Source of the DNA: Semisulcospira habei
Taxonomy: Eukaryota; Mollusca; Gastropoda; Semisulcospiridae
NCBI GenBank assembly: GCA_036245525.1
Contig: BTPG01000004.1
Coordinates: 13,838,343-13,902,342 of the forward strand
DNA: 64,000 nucleotides
Direction: 5' to 3'
The notes under the pieces are model-generated. The model was given only the letters and a program-made list of their open reading frames with translations, was not told the origin of the DNA and made no database searches. Of the stretch, positions 11,314-19,728 are shown piece by piece (positions within the stretch are counted from its first letter, which is position 1; every line of letters starts with the position of its first letter). Position numbers and translations under genes: made by a program.

Positions 11314-11341
11314 TTTTATTGGACAAACAAAAGAATAAATT
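11314..11341 (-). promoter_or_regulatory. Shared upstream motif of the 115-aa gene
   Basis: On the minus strand TTTATTCTTTTGTTTGTCC precedes AATAAAAATGAC. It aligns with the element upstream of polymerase B in both Polinton copies. Confidence 0.5.
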
Positions 11342-11349
11342 AATTTACA

Positions 11350-11961
11350 TCAATTTACTAACCCATACCCTGTGGGCTGATCTGTCTTTAAAATGAGCTT
11401 TAGATGCTTAGTTGATTTCAGTTTATTTTTTACATCATCTCGTTCATGCTTATTTGGGATGACATCATTCTCTCTGAGACAGTCTTCAAAGCTGTCACGA
11501 TCCTTACAGTAAAACAAACAGATAAACTTTAACTGTTCTCGAAAATCTTTCAGTACAGCATTATATTTTTGAGTGAGAATCCATACACTGACATTTGCGT
11601 GTCTGCCACTGAAGGCAAGTTCTGCTAGAGTGTTTCTCTTCTTGACAATGTCTTTCTCTGCAGAACAGTCATCAACAATAAACAATGTTGGCTGTCCTTC
11701 AAATTGCTTGTAAAAATATTGTAGGTAGTCATTCAGCTTTTTTTCAGGGTCGACTAAGTATATGTTGCTGTCAGTCCAAATGAATAAACGGTTGTGATAA
11801 GCTTTGTTGTGTTTGATTGTAGGACAAAATATTACAATGTTTTCAAAATGGTGTATGTATCTTGTTTGTAATAAGTCAAGTACGAATTGAGTTTTCCCAC
11901 ACCCTGTGGCACCAACAAATAAGCCACAGTGTGGATCGAGTGTCATTAAGCTACGGTTCAT
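11350..11961 (-). CDS. Polinton genome-packaging ATPase (A32/FtsK-HerA type, 203 aa)
   Basis: Drives translocation of DNA into the capsid in this virus lineage. The start at 11961 (MNRSLM) gives TATTAAAATG context and leaves 19 nt to the upstream gene's stop; an ATG at 11997 would overlap that gene. Walker A is GATGCGKT (residues 17-24). Walker B is LFIVDDC (D97, D98). A sensor-like LTQKYNAVLKDFREQ follows at about 125-140. The length matches compact Polinton ATPases. It sits immediately downstream of the presumed capsid gene, the common arrangement for packaging and morphogenesis genes. Confidence 0.92.
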   Translation of the reverse strand: MNRSLMTLDPHCGLFVGATGCGKTQFVLDLLQTRYIHHFENIVIFCPTIKHNKAYHNRLFIWTDSNIYLVDPEKKLNDYLQYFYKQFEGQPTLFIVDDCSAEKDIVKKRNTLAELAFSGRHANVSVWILTQKYNAVLKDFREQLKFICLFYCKDRDSFEDCLRENDVIPNKHERDDVKNKLKSTKHLKLILKTDQPTGYGLVN

Positions 11962-11980
11962 TTTAATACACATTATAATT

Positions 11981-13267
11981 TTAATATATGTGTCCACTCA
12001 GTCTGCTTTCTGCAATATTGAGTTGTGCGTCATATATCAGGTACAAATATATGTTTATGGCTGCAGCAGTTTCAACCTTCTTTTGTATCTGAATTGTTAT
12101 TCCATCACTACCGTTCTCGACAGTTCGTCCTGACCCATGAAGATAATCGTCGTCTGTACTACGAAGATCTAACCAAAGTGCATACTTGTTTGTAAGGTAT
12201 TGTCCGATCCTAACATCATACAGATGTAGATCTTTGCACGCAATGTTTGCAGGTTTATCTCTAATCCTTCCTCCTGCAAAATACTTTGTGGTTTCGTCAT
12301 AGTGTTGATAAGGCAGCATTCCTGAAGCGTACACTTGATTAGGGCGGCCTTCGATTGTGCAGGACAAATGTGTAATCTTAGGATTGTAGAATTTTTCTGA
12401 ATCTCTTTTGTATGGACTCACCGGTTCAACAAACAACATAAGAATACCTTTCAGTGACCTAGCTGGTGTGTTCAAGTTTAAGTTCCACATTGGGTCACTC
12501 TTGTCTTTGGGAATTAAACTATGTCTAATCACCCTGTCATAATAAATTGGAAGTCTTGACTGGTACTGATTTTGTATGAGTCTGGCTAGTTCAATATGTG
12601 TGACAATTTCATATTCCAAGGAAATGTTAGAGATCTTGTATGTTGCATCTGTGGCAGATGATTTTATAACTTTGGAGTAGTCATTGAAAGTTAGTTCAAA
12701 GCTCAGACGGTCATTCAGTGCCCCTTGGTAATAAGGCAAATGAGCTGTGAGGATTTCAAACTCAAGTGGAATGTAAAATCTGGTTCCATATGTTTCTGCT
12801 AATATAACTTCCTTTGGTACCCCAGTAGTTACCTTATCTCCAGCATTGATTCGAAGTTTACCAACATTATCAGACTGTATACCTTGGTAAACACGGTCTT
12901 CTCGTTCTTCTCTTGTGAGCCAAAGATCTTTGTAACAGTAAAATACATCTGAGTCGTCAAGACTAAACACTTCCTGCCCTTCAAGTTTTACTTTAATAGT
13001 TCTAACAATTGCTCTGCCAAGATTGTCAACCAGTGTTCTGTTCACATCTGCGTCTGATGAAAGTTCAATATTAAAAGCAAGACGTGCAGTGCCAGGAACA
13101 ATAACGTCACTGGGACCTAGGTTTGGAAACTTGACTGTAAGTGTTTGGTTCTGGTCTATGGTACTTGGATTGTTCGTGATGACTATCGATTGTCTTATGC
13201 CCTTAACACCCAGGGGCTCACGTAGTTTTCTGTATGGGTCTAACTTTGATCCGTAAGACTGTGTCAT
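11981..13267 (-). CDS. Probable Polinton major capsid protein (double jelly-roll type, 428 aa)
   Basis: Likely forms the hexon-like capsomers. The start at 13267 (MTQSYGSKL) follows AATAAAAATGAC; the ATG at 13282 is less likely. No sequence motif proves a jelly roll. The evidence is length (about 430 aa, enough for a double jelly roll), beta-rich alternating hydrophobic composition throughout, soluble character, and position directly upstream of the packaging ATPase. The N-terminal region (residues about 25-80, including ITNNPSTIDQNQTLTV and VIVPGT) resembles proteins I recall from cnidarian and other invertebrate Polintons. Structure prediction would decide. Alternatives: another abundant virion protein. 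Confidence 0.72.
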   Translation of the reverse strand: MTQSYGSKLDPYRKLREPLGVKGIRQSIVITNNPSTIDQNQTLTVKFPNLGPSDVIVPGTARLAFNIELSSDADVNRTLVDNLGRAIVRTIKVKLEGQEVFSLDDSDVFYCYKDLWLTREEREDRVYQGIQSDNVGKLRINAGDKVTTGVPKEVILAETYGTRFYIPLEFEILTAHLPYYQGALNDRLSFELTFNDYSKVIKSSATDATYKISNISLEYEIVTHIELARLIQNQYQSRLPIYYDRVIRHSLIPKDKSDPMWNLNLNTPARSLKGILMLFVEPVSPYKRDSEKFYNPKITHLSCTIEGRPNQVYASGMLPYQHYDETTKYFAGGRIRDKPANIACKDLHLYDVRIGQYLTNKYALWLDLRSTDDDYLHGSGRTVENGSDGITIQIQKKVETAAAINIYLYLIYDAQLNIAESRLSGHIY

Positions 13268-13307
13268 TTTTATTATGCACAATAAAAAATAATAAATTAA
13301 TAAAACA
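13268..13307. promoter_or_regulatory. Divergent intergenic promoter, capsid / 410-aa gene
   Basis: Only 40 bp separate two divergent start codons. The strand is almost entirely A/T (TTTTTATTATG...AATAAAAAATAATAAATTAATAAAAC), offering TATA- or initiator-like sequence to both genes and implying very short leaders. Confidence 0.6.
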
Positions 13308-14540
13308 ATGGCAGCAGGAGGATTTAATCATGAAGATTTTGAAATGGATGACACGTATGATTTTGGTAATACAACAGATATGTCAGATATGACTGGTACA
13401 AGAAATATTTACAGTTTACGTCACGAACTTTTAGAAACCAAAGTGAACTCATTTTATGATCATGTTGGTGGCCGCCCAGACAACGTAGATCCTAATCAGT
13501 TTGAACTTGATGGCAAGGGTCATTTATATTTAAATACTGTTGACAAAGGAAAAGTACTATTGACTAACAAAAAAGACCCTAGTAGGTTTAGGGCTTTAAG
13601 TACAATAAAAAATGAAGGTGGTGTTGGTGCCTTGCATCAACTTGGTATTGGTGGGTCTCCTGTCACGCCAAGACTGGCTAGTGTTCTTCACGACACGCAA
13701 ACAAAGTTGCCAACAGGGCAAGAGATTGAAATGGCACCAGTAACAAGCCTACCAGAAATAGCAAACACTGTGATACAAGAAACCTCATTTACTGAAGGGC
13801 AAATAAATGACGCTTTGAAAACAATAGATGATCCACCTTTGTCAATGAGGGAGATTATGGGATTGGATAAATCACTGCAGACAATAAGAGGTGAGATGGT
13901 TAATAATCTTGCCAAACTGGGAGAACTTGATAAACACATTGAACGTGAAAAGGAGAAACTGGCTACAGCAGACAATGGGAATCTTGACACAGAAATGAAA
14001 GAAAGAATACAGCACAGATTAAATGATTTGCAGATAGAAAGATCAGGACGGTTAGAAACAATTAGTATTGCAAGAGGAAAACTGAAAACCCAAGTTAACA
14101 GAATTAGAGAAACTATTCAGAAAATACTTCACGAAGACACTACTCTGGCTGAGAGACTTAAAACACTTTTCAGAGAGCAGGGTATTACAATTGCTAGTTT
14201 AATTACTGCTCTTGGGTTTATTATCAGCACTGTAGTGCTGGCTGTCTCCGGTGCTGGGGTTGGTGGGGGTGCACCGCCACCCCCGGGCCCACCGGCTCCC
14301 ACAGATCCAAAAGATTTACAGTCGTGGGTAAAGAAACAGTTGTCTCACATATCAGACTTGCTTAAGAAATTGGCTCTGAAAGCAGTAGACACGTTGCCTG
14401 GCATTTTAGGCTCTGTTGTCAGCTGGTTGATTAGTACAGCGGCAAAGGCAGTTGGGTTTATGGCAGAGCATGTGTGGGTATTTTTGGTGACAGTAGGAGG
14501 GTTAATGGCGGGTTATTTAATGAAACAGATAAAGAAGTAA
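13308..14540 (+). CDS. Polinton membrane protein with coiled coil (410 aa)
   Basis: An acidic N-terminus is followed by a long coiled-coil region (about residues 185-275). The motif RLKTLFREQGITIASLITAL (about 284-303) runs into a transmembrane segment, then a Gly/Pro linker (GGGAPPPPGPPAP), an amphipathic stretch, and hydrophobic helices near the C-terminus (ILGSVVSWLIST and VWVFLVTVGGLMAGYL). The FREQGIT-plus-C-terminal architecture is one I recall as widespread in animal Polintons. Its role is unknown; a virion membrane or minor structural protein is inferred. The gene runs divergently from the capsid gene, and its 3' end overlaps the 414-aa gene by 24 nt. Confidence 0.87.
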   Translation: MAAGGFNHEDFEMDDTYDFGNTTDMSDMTGTRNIYSLRHELLETKVNSFYDHVGGRPDNVDPNQFELDGKGHLYLNTVDKGKVLLTNKKDPSRFRALSTIKNEGGVGALHQLGIGGSPVTPRLASVLHDTQTKLPTGQEIEMAPVTSLPEIANTVIQETSFTEGQINDALKTIDDPPLSMREIMGLDKSLQTIRGEMVNNLAKLGELDKHIEREKEKLATADNGNLDTEMKERIQHRLNDLQIERSGRLETISIARGKLKTQVNRIRETIQKILHEDTTLAERLKTLFREQGITIASLITALGFIISTVVLAVSGAGVGGGAPPPPGPPAPTDPKDLQSWVKKQLSHISDLLKKLALKAVDTLPGILGSVVSWLISTAAKAVGFMAEHVWVFLVTVGGLMAGYLMKQIKK

Positions 14541-15761
14541 TACTCCTAGCCCTGTTAATCCTATTACTAATGCAGTTCGTTCTGACTCATGTGTGTCAGG
14601 GGTTGTTACTGACTGTATGGGTACCAGTGGTGGGGCAGGGGAAGTAACCTCCTGTAATGATTTTAATGACAGTACATGCGCAGTTGTTGCTCCTAAGTTT
14701 ACACTTTTATTGAGTCCTAATTTCTGACCAACACCTGCAACAATGATTTCATTATTATAATTTGTTATTGTACCCATTTGGAGTTGAAGGTCAGATGGTA
14801 ACATGTATAACCCAGTGCCAACTACAAAGTCAACTTTCGATCTGGCATATCTGAGTACGTTTTGGTAGCGCTGTATGCTAGATGGGAGATCGACTGTTGA
14901 GTTAATTGAATCTTCAAGATTAGCGAGAAACTGTTTTTGAGATTCAAATATTCCACTTCCATTAAGAATATTCGATTTTGTTAGTGATTGTGCGCCTAGT
15001 ATGCACCAGACATATGTTCTGATAGACTCATTGACGCGCTCGACTCCCGCTTGAGTAAACCCGTCAGATTTATCTAAAATAAATGTGGTCCAGGCATTAG
15101 ACTGTTTCTGCTCTATTGAGCCTAACCAGACTTCTGATTTTGATGAGAATGAAGTGTAACCAGGGTAATAATCTTGAGGGTATTGTCTGTGACTCATAGC
15201 GTAATAAAGTGTACCCATGCCTTTGTGATCATCAAGTTTTTGTGTGAAGTCATACTTAGTGCCAGGGTTAATGTTAAATTCATTACAGATGCGTTCAAAT
15301 GCTTTCATATCCATGGGGTTGTTAAACCTGTTGAAACTAGATTCAGTGGGCAGTGGTGTATGCAGTTCTGACAGTATACGTCTAAGCTGGTAGTAAGTGT
15401 GGAAACGATACACAGATCTAATCAGTTTGTTTGAGTGATTCAAATGATCTGTGAATGAAACACCACAGCCTGTAGTTGAACATAGTATTGCAAAGTTGAG
15501 TTGGTTTTGAAACATCTGTAGTGGACTTGAAGACCACTTTCTTACAGTAGAGTCGTCTGTTATTGGAGGGTTTAGGTAATGGTCAAATGGATTCGGTACT
15601 TTCACTTGAAATAAATCTTGTACGCTTGCGTCAGACACAGCTATGTCAAGCTGATTTAGTTGAATTATCTTCTGTTCATAAGTAGGTGCGACATTGTATT
15701 TGGCATCCACATTAAATTGAAATGCGTTTGTAGTGGTGATGGTTGGTGATTTAAATTCCAT
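14517..15761 (-). CDS. Polinton tail-anchored virion-type protein (414 aa)
   Basis: A large soluble domain (about residues 1-375) with motifs I recall from other Polinton proteins: QLRRILSELHTPLP, AFERICNEF and VERVNESIRTYVWCILGAQ. It ends in a Pro-rich linker (SPAPPLVPIQS) and a single C-terminal hydrophobic segment (ALVIGLTGLGVLLLYLF, about 397-413), consistent with a tail-anchored membrane protein. It is convergent with the 410-aa gene (24-nt overlap) and divergent from the penton gene (23 bp apart). Exact function unknown; a structural role is inferred from neighbours. Confidence 0.85.
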   Translation of the reverse strand: MEFKSPTITTTNAFQFNVDAKYNVAPTYEQKIIQLNQLDIAVSDASVQDLFQVKVPNPFDHYLNPPITDDSTVRKWSSSPLQMFQNQLNFAILCSTTGCGVSFTDHLNHSNKLIRSVYRFHTYYQLRRILSELHTPLPTESSFNRFNNPMDMKAFERICNEFNINPGTKYDFTQKLDDHKGMGTLYYAMSHRQYPQDYYPGYTSFSSKSEVWLGSIEQKQSNAWTTFILDKSDGFTQAGVERVNESIRTYVWCILGAQSLTKSNILNGSGIFESQKQFLANLEDSINSTVDLPSSIQRYQNVLRYARSKVDFVVGTGLYMLPSDLQLQMGTITNYNNEIIVAGVGQKLGLNKSVNLGATTAHVLSLKSLQEVTSPAPPLVPIQSVTTPDTHESERTALVIGLTGLGVLLLYLFH

Positions 15762-15784
15762 CCTTTTTATATGAGATAATAAAA
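15762..15784. promoter_or_regulatory. Divergent intergenic promoter, 414-aa / penton genes
   Basis: 23 bp of A/T-rich sequence (CCTTTTTATATGAGATAATAAAA) between divergent start codons. Read rightward, the ATG lies in AATAAAAATG context. Space is enough only for a compact promoter, or promoters lie within the neighbouring coding regions. Confidence 0.55.
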
Positions 15785-16516
15785 ATGTTTATTACCTTAA
15801 CAAATCTTGACACAAGCAAACCAGTGTGGTTAACTAATGGGATTGATAATCGTGATGGTAGCAAGGCTGTAGCTATCCATGAAATGTTCTACACAGTAAA
15901 ATGGTTTAATGTTACAAATGATACAGATTATTATATAGATGGATCTGTTGTTGCTAGTTTAAAGAGAGTTAATGTTTTACGAGCTGGGTATTATGACTTT
16001 TGTACTTTAGCTGAATGGCTACAAAATGAATTTAAAATTAAAGCAACTTTAAATCCGGCTAACTTACTTGTTACATTAGATTTTCCAAAAGGTAGTGAGT
16101 ATTCATTATCATTAAGTCTTATAAAATTACTTGGGTTTATGGGTAATATAATTTCTTTTCCAGATGAAGATTGGACAAAATGGTTAAGTCCAGAAAGGCA
16201 ACAACTACTAAAACCAAAAAAAGAAAAAATAATTGGAAGATATCCTGTTCATTTGTCAGTACACACAGTGCTAAATGTTTATTTGAAAGAACTAAACACA
16301 TCTGAGAATGTTCACAATGGAAAGCCTTCAACTTTGTTGAGATGCTTACCAACTGGAACTGCTCCGTATTGTGAAAGTGTAGTTGTTAGATTTCCTAATT
16401 TGCAGTTTAAGAAATTAGGTTCTAGTTTCTTTGAGTCACTGAGTATATCTGTAACTAATCAGGATGACAAACCAGTTGTTATGCATGATTTTAGTGTTGT
16501 GTTGGAAATTAAATAA
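15785..16516 (+). CDS. Probable Polinton penton (minor capsid) protein (243 aa)
   Basis: Likely occupies capsid vertices as a single jelly-roll pentamer. The size fits Polinton pentons (about 250 aa). The layout is similar: an N-terminal AIHEMFYTVKWFNVTNDTDYY strand region, a GYYDFCTLAEWLQNEF helix (about 65-80), a central NGKPSTLLRCLPTG segment (about 175-190), and a C-terminal SISVTNQDDKPVVMHDFSVVLEI strand typical of the family's closing strand pattern (NQD/DQD plus alternating hydrophobics). No transmembrane helix. Assignment is from recalled family pattern and position; a structural comparison would confirm it. Confidence 0.75.
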   Translation: MFITLTNLDTSKPVWLTNGIDNRDGSKAVAIHEMFYTVKWFNVTNDTDYYIDGSVVASLKRVNVLRAGYYDFCTLAEWLQNEFKIKATLNPANLLVTLDFPKGSEYSLSLSLIKLLGFMGNIISFPDEDWTKWLSPERQQLLKPKKEKIIGRYPVHLSVHTVLNVYLKELNTSENVHNGKPSTLLRCLPTGTAPYCESVVVRFPNLQFKKLGSSFFESLSISVTNQDDKPVVMHDFSVVLEIK

Positions 16517-16537
16517 TTTTATTTTTGTTTATAAAAA

Positions 16538-17413
16538 ATGAGTGGTGGTCCAAAGTTGAGAATCATACCAGTTGCGTGTCCAGTAACAGAGTTGAAAGAT
16601 TTGGCAGACGTACAGGATTTTGAGAAGGAAGGGGATATTGGAGAAATATATGGTTTTGAACTTGATTCAAATGGCATGTACAAGAGGAAAGTAATTGTTG
16701 ACATGAAAGACGGTGAAAAACAAATTCCTAAACTTGGTCAGCTACGTGATGTTACTGTACCTACTCCACCTGTAAATAATTCGCCCTACAACTTAATACA
16801 TGTGGGAAATAAGTGGGTGGTTTCACCTGTACCTGTTCCACCACCCACAATTGACTGGGACATAAAGTTGGAATTTATTAGTCCTTATGTATACACTGAT
16901 GACGAAGGTGCCTTAGTGTTTAGGAAGGTTGTTAACTCGGGGCCGCTTATTGTAAGCCTTGTTCCAAGTTTTGCCCCAGACAACAATAGCAGAGAAAAAC
17001 TGAAAGTTGAAAATTATGAGAGACGGAGGTATCTTCTTACAGCTAGAAAGGGTAGATCAGATACTTCTGTTGTGTTTATGCCAGCAAGCTTAGTCATGGC
17101 TAGAGAAGTGACAATAGTATTTGAAATTATCATGAAATCTGTTGCTACTGCTAAAGAGGCTCAAATTGCGCAGGGAATTAAACTTACATGGGACGAAACA
17201 GTAACAGAATCATCAAAGGTCTTTATTGCTATTACAAAAAATGTTGATGTTATTAATGTTTCGAGCAGTGTTCCAGCTGTCAAGGTGGTGGTCGACAAAA
17301 CAACTTTTGTTCGTCTAACTTACATAAACCTTGAACACATTGATCTTGTTGCATTTTATTATGCCAGCAAATTGTATACTTTTGAAGAGTTGCAAAATGT
17401 AATTGCTGATTAA
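16538..17413 (+). CDS. Polinton protein of unknown function, beta-rich (291 aa)
   Basis: Follows the penton gene by 21 nt, with a TATAAAAAATG start context, and is followed by an AAATAAAAAA-rich 29-bp gap. The protein is soluble, Val/Ile/Thr-rich, with Pro-rich linkers (PTPPVNNSP and PVPVPPPTIDW, about residues 72-110) separating an N-terminal domain from a beta-rich C-terminal domain (about 108-290). No enzymatic motif is seen. The two-domain beta architecture beside the penton gene makes a vertex- or receptor-associated protein possible, but that is inference only. Confidence 0.75.
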   Translation: MSGGPKLRIIPVACPVTELKDLADVQDFEKEGDIGEIYGFELDSNGMYKRKVIVDMKDGEKQIPKLGQLRDVTVPTPPVNNSPYNLIHVGNKWVVSPVPVPPPTIDWDIKLEFISPYVYTDDEGALVFRKVVNSGPLIVSLVPSFAPDNNSREKLKVENYERRRYLLTARKGRSDTSVVFMPASLVMAREVTIVFEIIMKSVATAKEAQIAQGIKLTWDETVTESSKVFIAITKNVDVINVSSSVPAVKVVVDKTTFVRLTYINLEHIDLVAFYYASKLYTFEELQNVIAD

Positions 17414-17442
17414 ATAAAAAAAAATATTTGTGAATAAAAAAA

Positions 17443-18129
17443 ATGGTAAACTTTTATCCGCAACTACCGACGCTTGAGCCGACTGAAACAAATGTGATGA
17501 CTAAAACAACACTTGCGCGTGATCCACATATGCCAATTGCTTCAGATAAAACATTACAGGCAGATGCATTCAGATTAAATAATATTACAGAAGCTTTGAA
17601 ATATTTGGAGAGTGAGGAGGCGAAATATTCACGGTGCAAAAGACGGTATAAGACCGTTTTTAATTCTGTTCAAAACACTTCTATGGCTATTGGTGCAGTT
17701 TCAGCTTCATGTTCTGTAGGGGGCATTGTTTTGTTCGCCACAGGAATTGGGAGTTTGGCTGGAATAGCAATTGAGGGTCTAAGCGTCGCTACATGCCTAG
17801 CATGCTTTGGTTTGGAGGCCTTGAACAAGAGGTTTCACACGAAATTACAGAAACATGAAGCATTGAGTACTTTGGCGGGTGCAAAGCTGAGCAGTCTTAA
17901 ACTTATTATCAGTAAGGCATTGAACGATAATTTTATTGATGACGAGGAATTTAAGAGAGTCCAGGATGATTTAAATAATTACAAAAAACAGAAGTCTGAA
18001 ATCCAGAATAAAATGCGCAGTCAATCTCCCGTAAATGTTGAAGAACTGAAGGCTAGTTTTTTAGCGGAAGGAAAAAAGATAGGTGTTCAGGAAACCACAG
18101 AAAAGCTACACAATCTTTTAAACAAATAA
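17443..18129 (+). CDS. Polinton membrane protein (228 aa)
   Basis: A charged N-terminal region is followed by two adjoining hydrophobic, Gly/Ala-rich segments (about residues 80-125: SMAIGAVSASCSVGGIVLFA and GIGSLAGIAIEGLSVATCLA), then a helical, lysine-rich region containing LISKALNDNFIDDEEF. This small-residue-rich hydrophobic core plus SKAL..N.I.D.EF pattern matches proteins I recall from other animal Polintons. The start follows GTGAATAAAAAAA. A membrane-active or scaffolding role is inferred. It is the last full-length gene before the right terminal region. Confidence 0.83.
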   Translation: MVNFYPQLPTLEPTETNVMTKTTLARDPHMPIASDKTLQADAFRLNNITEALKYLESEEAKYSRCKRRYKTVFNSVQNTSMAIGAVSASCSVGGIVLFATGIGSLAGIAIEGLSVATCLACFGLEALNKRFHTKLQKHEALSTLAGAKLSSLKLIISKALNDNFIDDEEFKRVQDDLNNYKKQKSEIQNKMRSQSPVNVEELKASFLAEGKKIGVQETTEKLHNLLNK

Positions 18130-18155
18130 AAATCAGATTTGGTAATCGTTTATTA

Positions 18156-18236
18156 ATGTCATACACTTCACAGAGAGATGTCATGCCACTTACACAGTTT
18201 AGGCCTGCACCATCTGCACCACCAGAATATTATTGA
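18156..18236 (+). CDS. Candidate micro-ORF with overlapping PSAP/PPEY late domains (26 aa)
   Basis: A 26-codon frame begins 27 nt after the preceding stop, in TTTATTAATG context. It starts MSYTSQRDV and ends with RPAPSAPPEYY and TGA. The C-terminus overlaps two host-recruitment motifs. PSAP fits the P(T/S)AP motif that binds TSG101 of ESCRT-I, and PPEY fits the PPxY motif that binds WW domains of NEDD4-type ubiquitin ligases. Overlapping PTAP/PPEY is known from filovirus matrix proteins, and adenovirus protein VI carries a PPxY motif used in trafficking. It may be a free peptide or a coding exon joined to another gene. Chance occurrence is possible because the frame is short. Confidence 0.45.
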   Translation: MSYTSQRDVMPLTQFRPAPSAPPEYY

Positions 18237-18508
18237 GAAAAAAAAGTTTTCCGGTGCCCTTGTGTCTTGGTAAAAAAGACTTAGTATACGTGACTAGAGT
18301 CAAGTTGTTATTAAGTACTTGCAAGTAATTAGGGTAAGTAATTAATAAGTTCTTAATGTAAGTAGTTAATAAGTTCCTATTGCAACTCACTTTAAGGTAA
18401 CCTTTAAGTGAGTTGTGACTTATTGTTTTTACTTGGTATTTTCTTATCCAGCTGTTTTTTCAGTGCCTGTATAGTGTAATAACCACCAGTTGATTTTCTA
18501 ATTCCTCA
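18237..18508. other. Right-end non-coding region of the Polinton
   Basis: AT-rich sequence between the last frame and the right TIR. It holds two direct repeats of GTAAGTARTTAATAAGTTC (18334-18355 and 18358-18379, 24-bp period) and an imperfect palindrome CAACTCACTTTAAGGT/AACCTTTAAGTGAGTTG at 18383-18415. These could be transcription termination, replication or packaging signals; nothing proves which. Confidence 0.55.
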
Positions 18509-18788
18509 GAAACCACATGAGTACATTAAGCCCACTTGTACAAATCCCCCTCTTTTGAAAAGTAATATGTCCCCCTGTTGATCTTTGACACAACTTAGCG
18601 ATTTGAAAGGGTGTAGCTATAAAAGCCATTGACGGGTGAGAGTCTTTTCAAAATGCGGCTCGTGTCTGAATTGAAAAGGAATGGAATGCGGCCGCGGCGT
18701 GAGGCAACACAAAAGGCGATCAACCGTGACACCACCTGGCAGCTCATGCTTACGATAAAATTGTACTGACATGAGTATCTGTAAGTGC

Positions 18789-18821
<33 letters not shown>

Positions 18822-19728
18822 TGTGTGTTTGTGTGTGTGTGTTTGTTTGTGTTTGATTGTGTGTACGTCTGTTTGATTGTGTGTTTGTTTGTTTGTTTGT
18901 TTGTTTGTTTGTTTGTGTGTGTGTTTTGTCTGTGCGTCTGTGTGTGTGTGTGTTAAATATTACTTGTTAGTTTCTTATCAAACTGTTTATAGTGCACAGT
19001 ATAACCACCGTCTGATTTTTCGGGAACCAGTCATTGAGTAAATATGAAGTCAATTTCGAAACTCTTCTTGTCACCTCTCAGCAAATAGCCTTTTCAAAGC
19101 TGTAGAGCCGGTTTATTCATAGAGTGTCCCCTTACTAAGTTGAATAGCGGCGCCCTACTGTGACGGCGGGTTGGCTGTTGGCCATTTGCATTTAATGGCA
19201 AATCGAACGGGTGAACACATAATTGAAAAAATTATAAATTCCCGTATGAATAGCGACTCAGGTGCGGTGCATACCGATCTGATTCAAAAAATTTCGATCC
19301 CGGTTTCAAAAGGCAATCTCGTCCCGACAAGAAAATGTGAATAATTGCTATTTTCAGAACAGGTCTATTCATATCTTACCTGAATTGAAGTGGGGGTCTT
19401 TCAAAACCAGTCAAGCGTAGGCATGAGGTGTTTATGTATTATATATAATTGCTTTGGGTTACAAGCACTGGTTTGATCGGGCGTTTTGTCTATGGGGGGG
19501 GGGGGGGGATTTGAAGTATTATTAACACTATGACTGAGTTAACCCCTTAAATTCTCAGTCATAGTGTTAATGAAGATTCAGTTCTTTCTTTATATATCTA
19601 ATTACAGAGAAAAATAAAAGGAATTTGAGAAAAAGGAAAGGCAAGGTCGTGTGCGTTTTTGTGAGCGAATAACATAGAAAAATGAGGGCCAAAGAAGATT
19701 CTCTAAAACTCCCATATCCCCCCTCTCT
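18509..19728 (-). repeat. Right terminal inverted repeat of the Polinton
   Basis: Reverse complement of the left TIR; the strictly matching part is 18544-19728 (1185 bp). It contains GT/GTTT microsatellites at about 18788-18955, a poly(G) run near 19493-19508 and the hairpin at 19521-19571. The terminus CCCCCCTCTCT abuts the AACGTC duplication. Confidence 0.93.
19521..19571. repeat. Hairpin inside right TIR
   Basis: Inverted copy of the 18-bp-arm hairpin of the left TIR, with identical arms at 19521-19538 and 19554-19571. Confidence 0.9.

Larger units (their letters stand above)
3585..19728. mobile_element. Complete Polinton/Maverick (adintovirus-like endogenous virus), 16,144 bp
   Basis: A self-synthesising DNA transposon or endogenous double-stranded DNA virus. 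What is seen: a 6-bp target duplication, about 1.2-kb TIRs, and densely packed genes with short gaps and several overlaps. These encode a retroviral-type integrase, a protein-primed family B DNA polymerase, a P-loop packaging ATPase and candidate capsid and penton proteins. Several membrane proteins resemble ones I recall from other metazoan Polintons. Family knowledge: such elements encode virion components and are considered proviral. All recognised frames are open and the TIR arms are almost identical, so the insertion looks young. No adenain-like cysteine protease was found. Confidence 0.95.

Noticed and set aside
18771..18956. Plus-strand frame rich in Cys-Val
   Set aside because: Produced by GT/GTTT microsatellite inside the right Polinton TIR.
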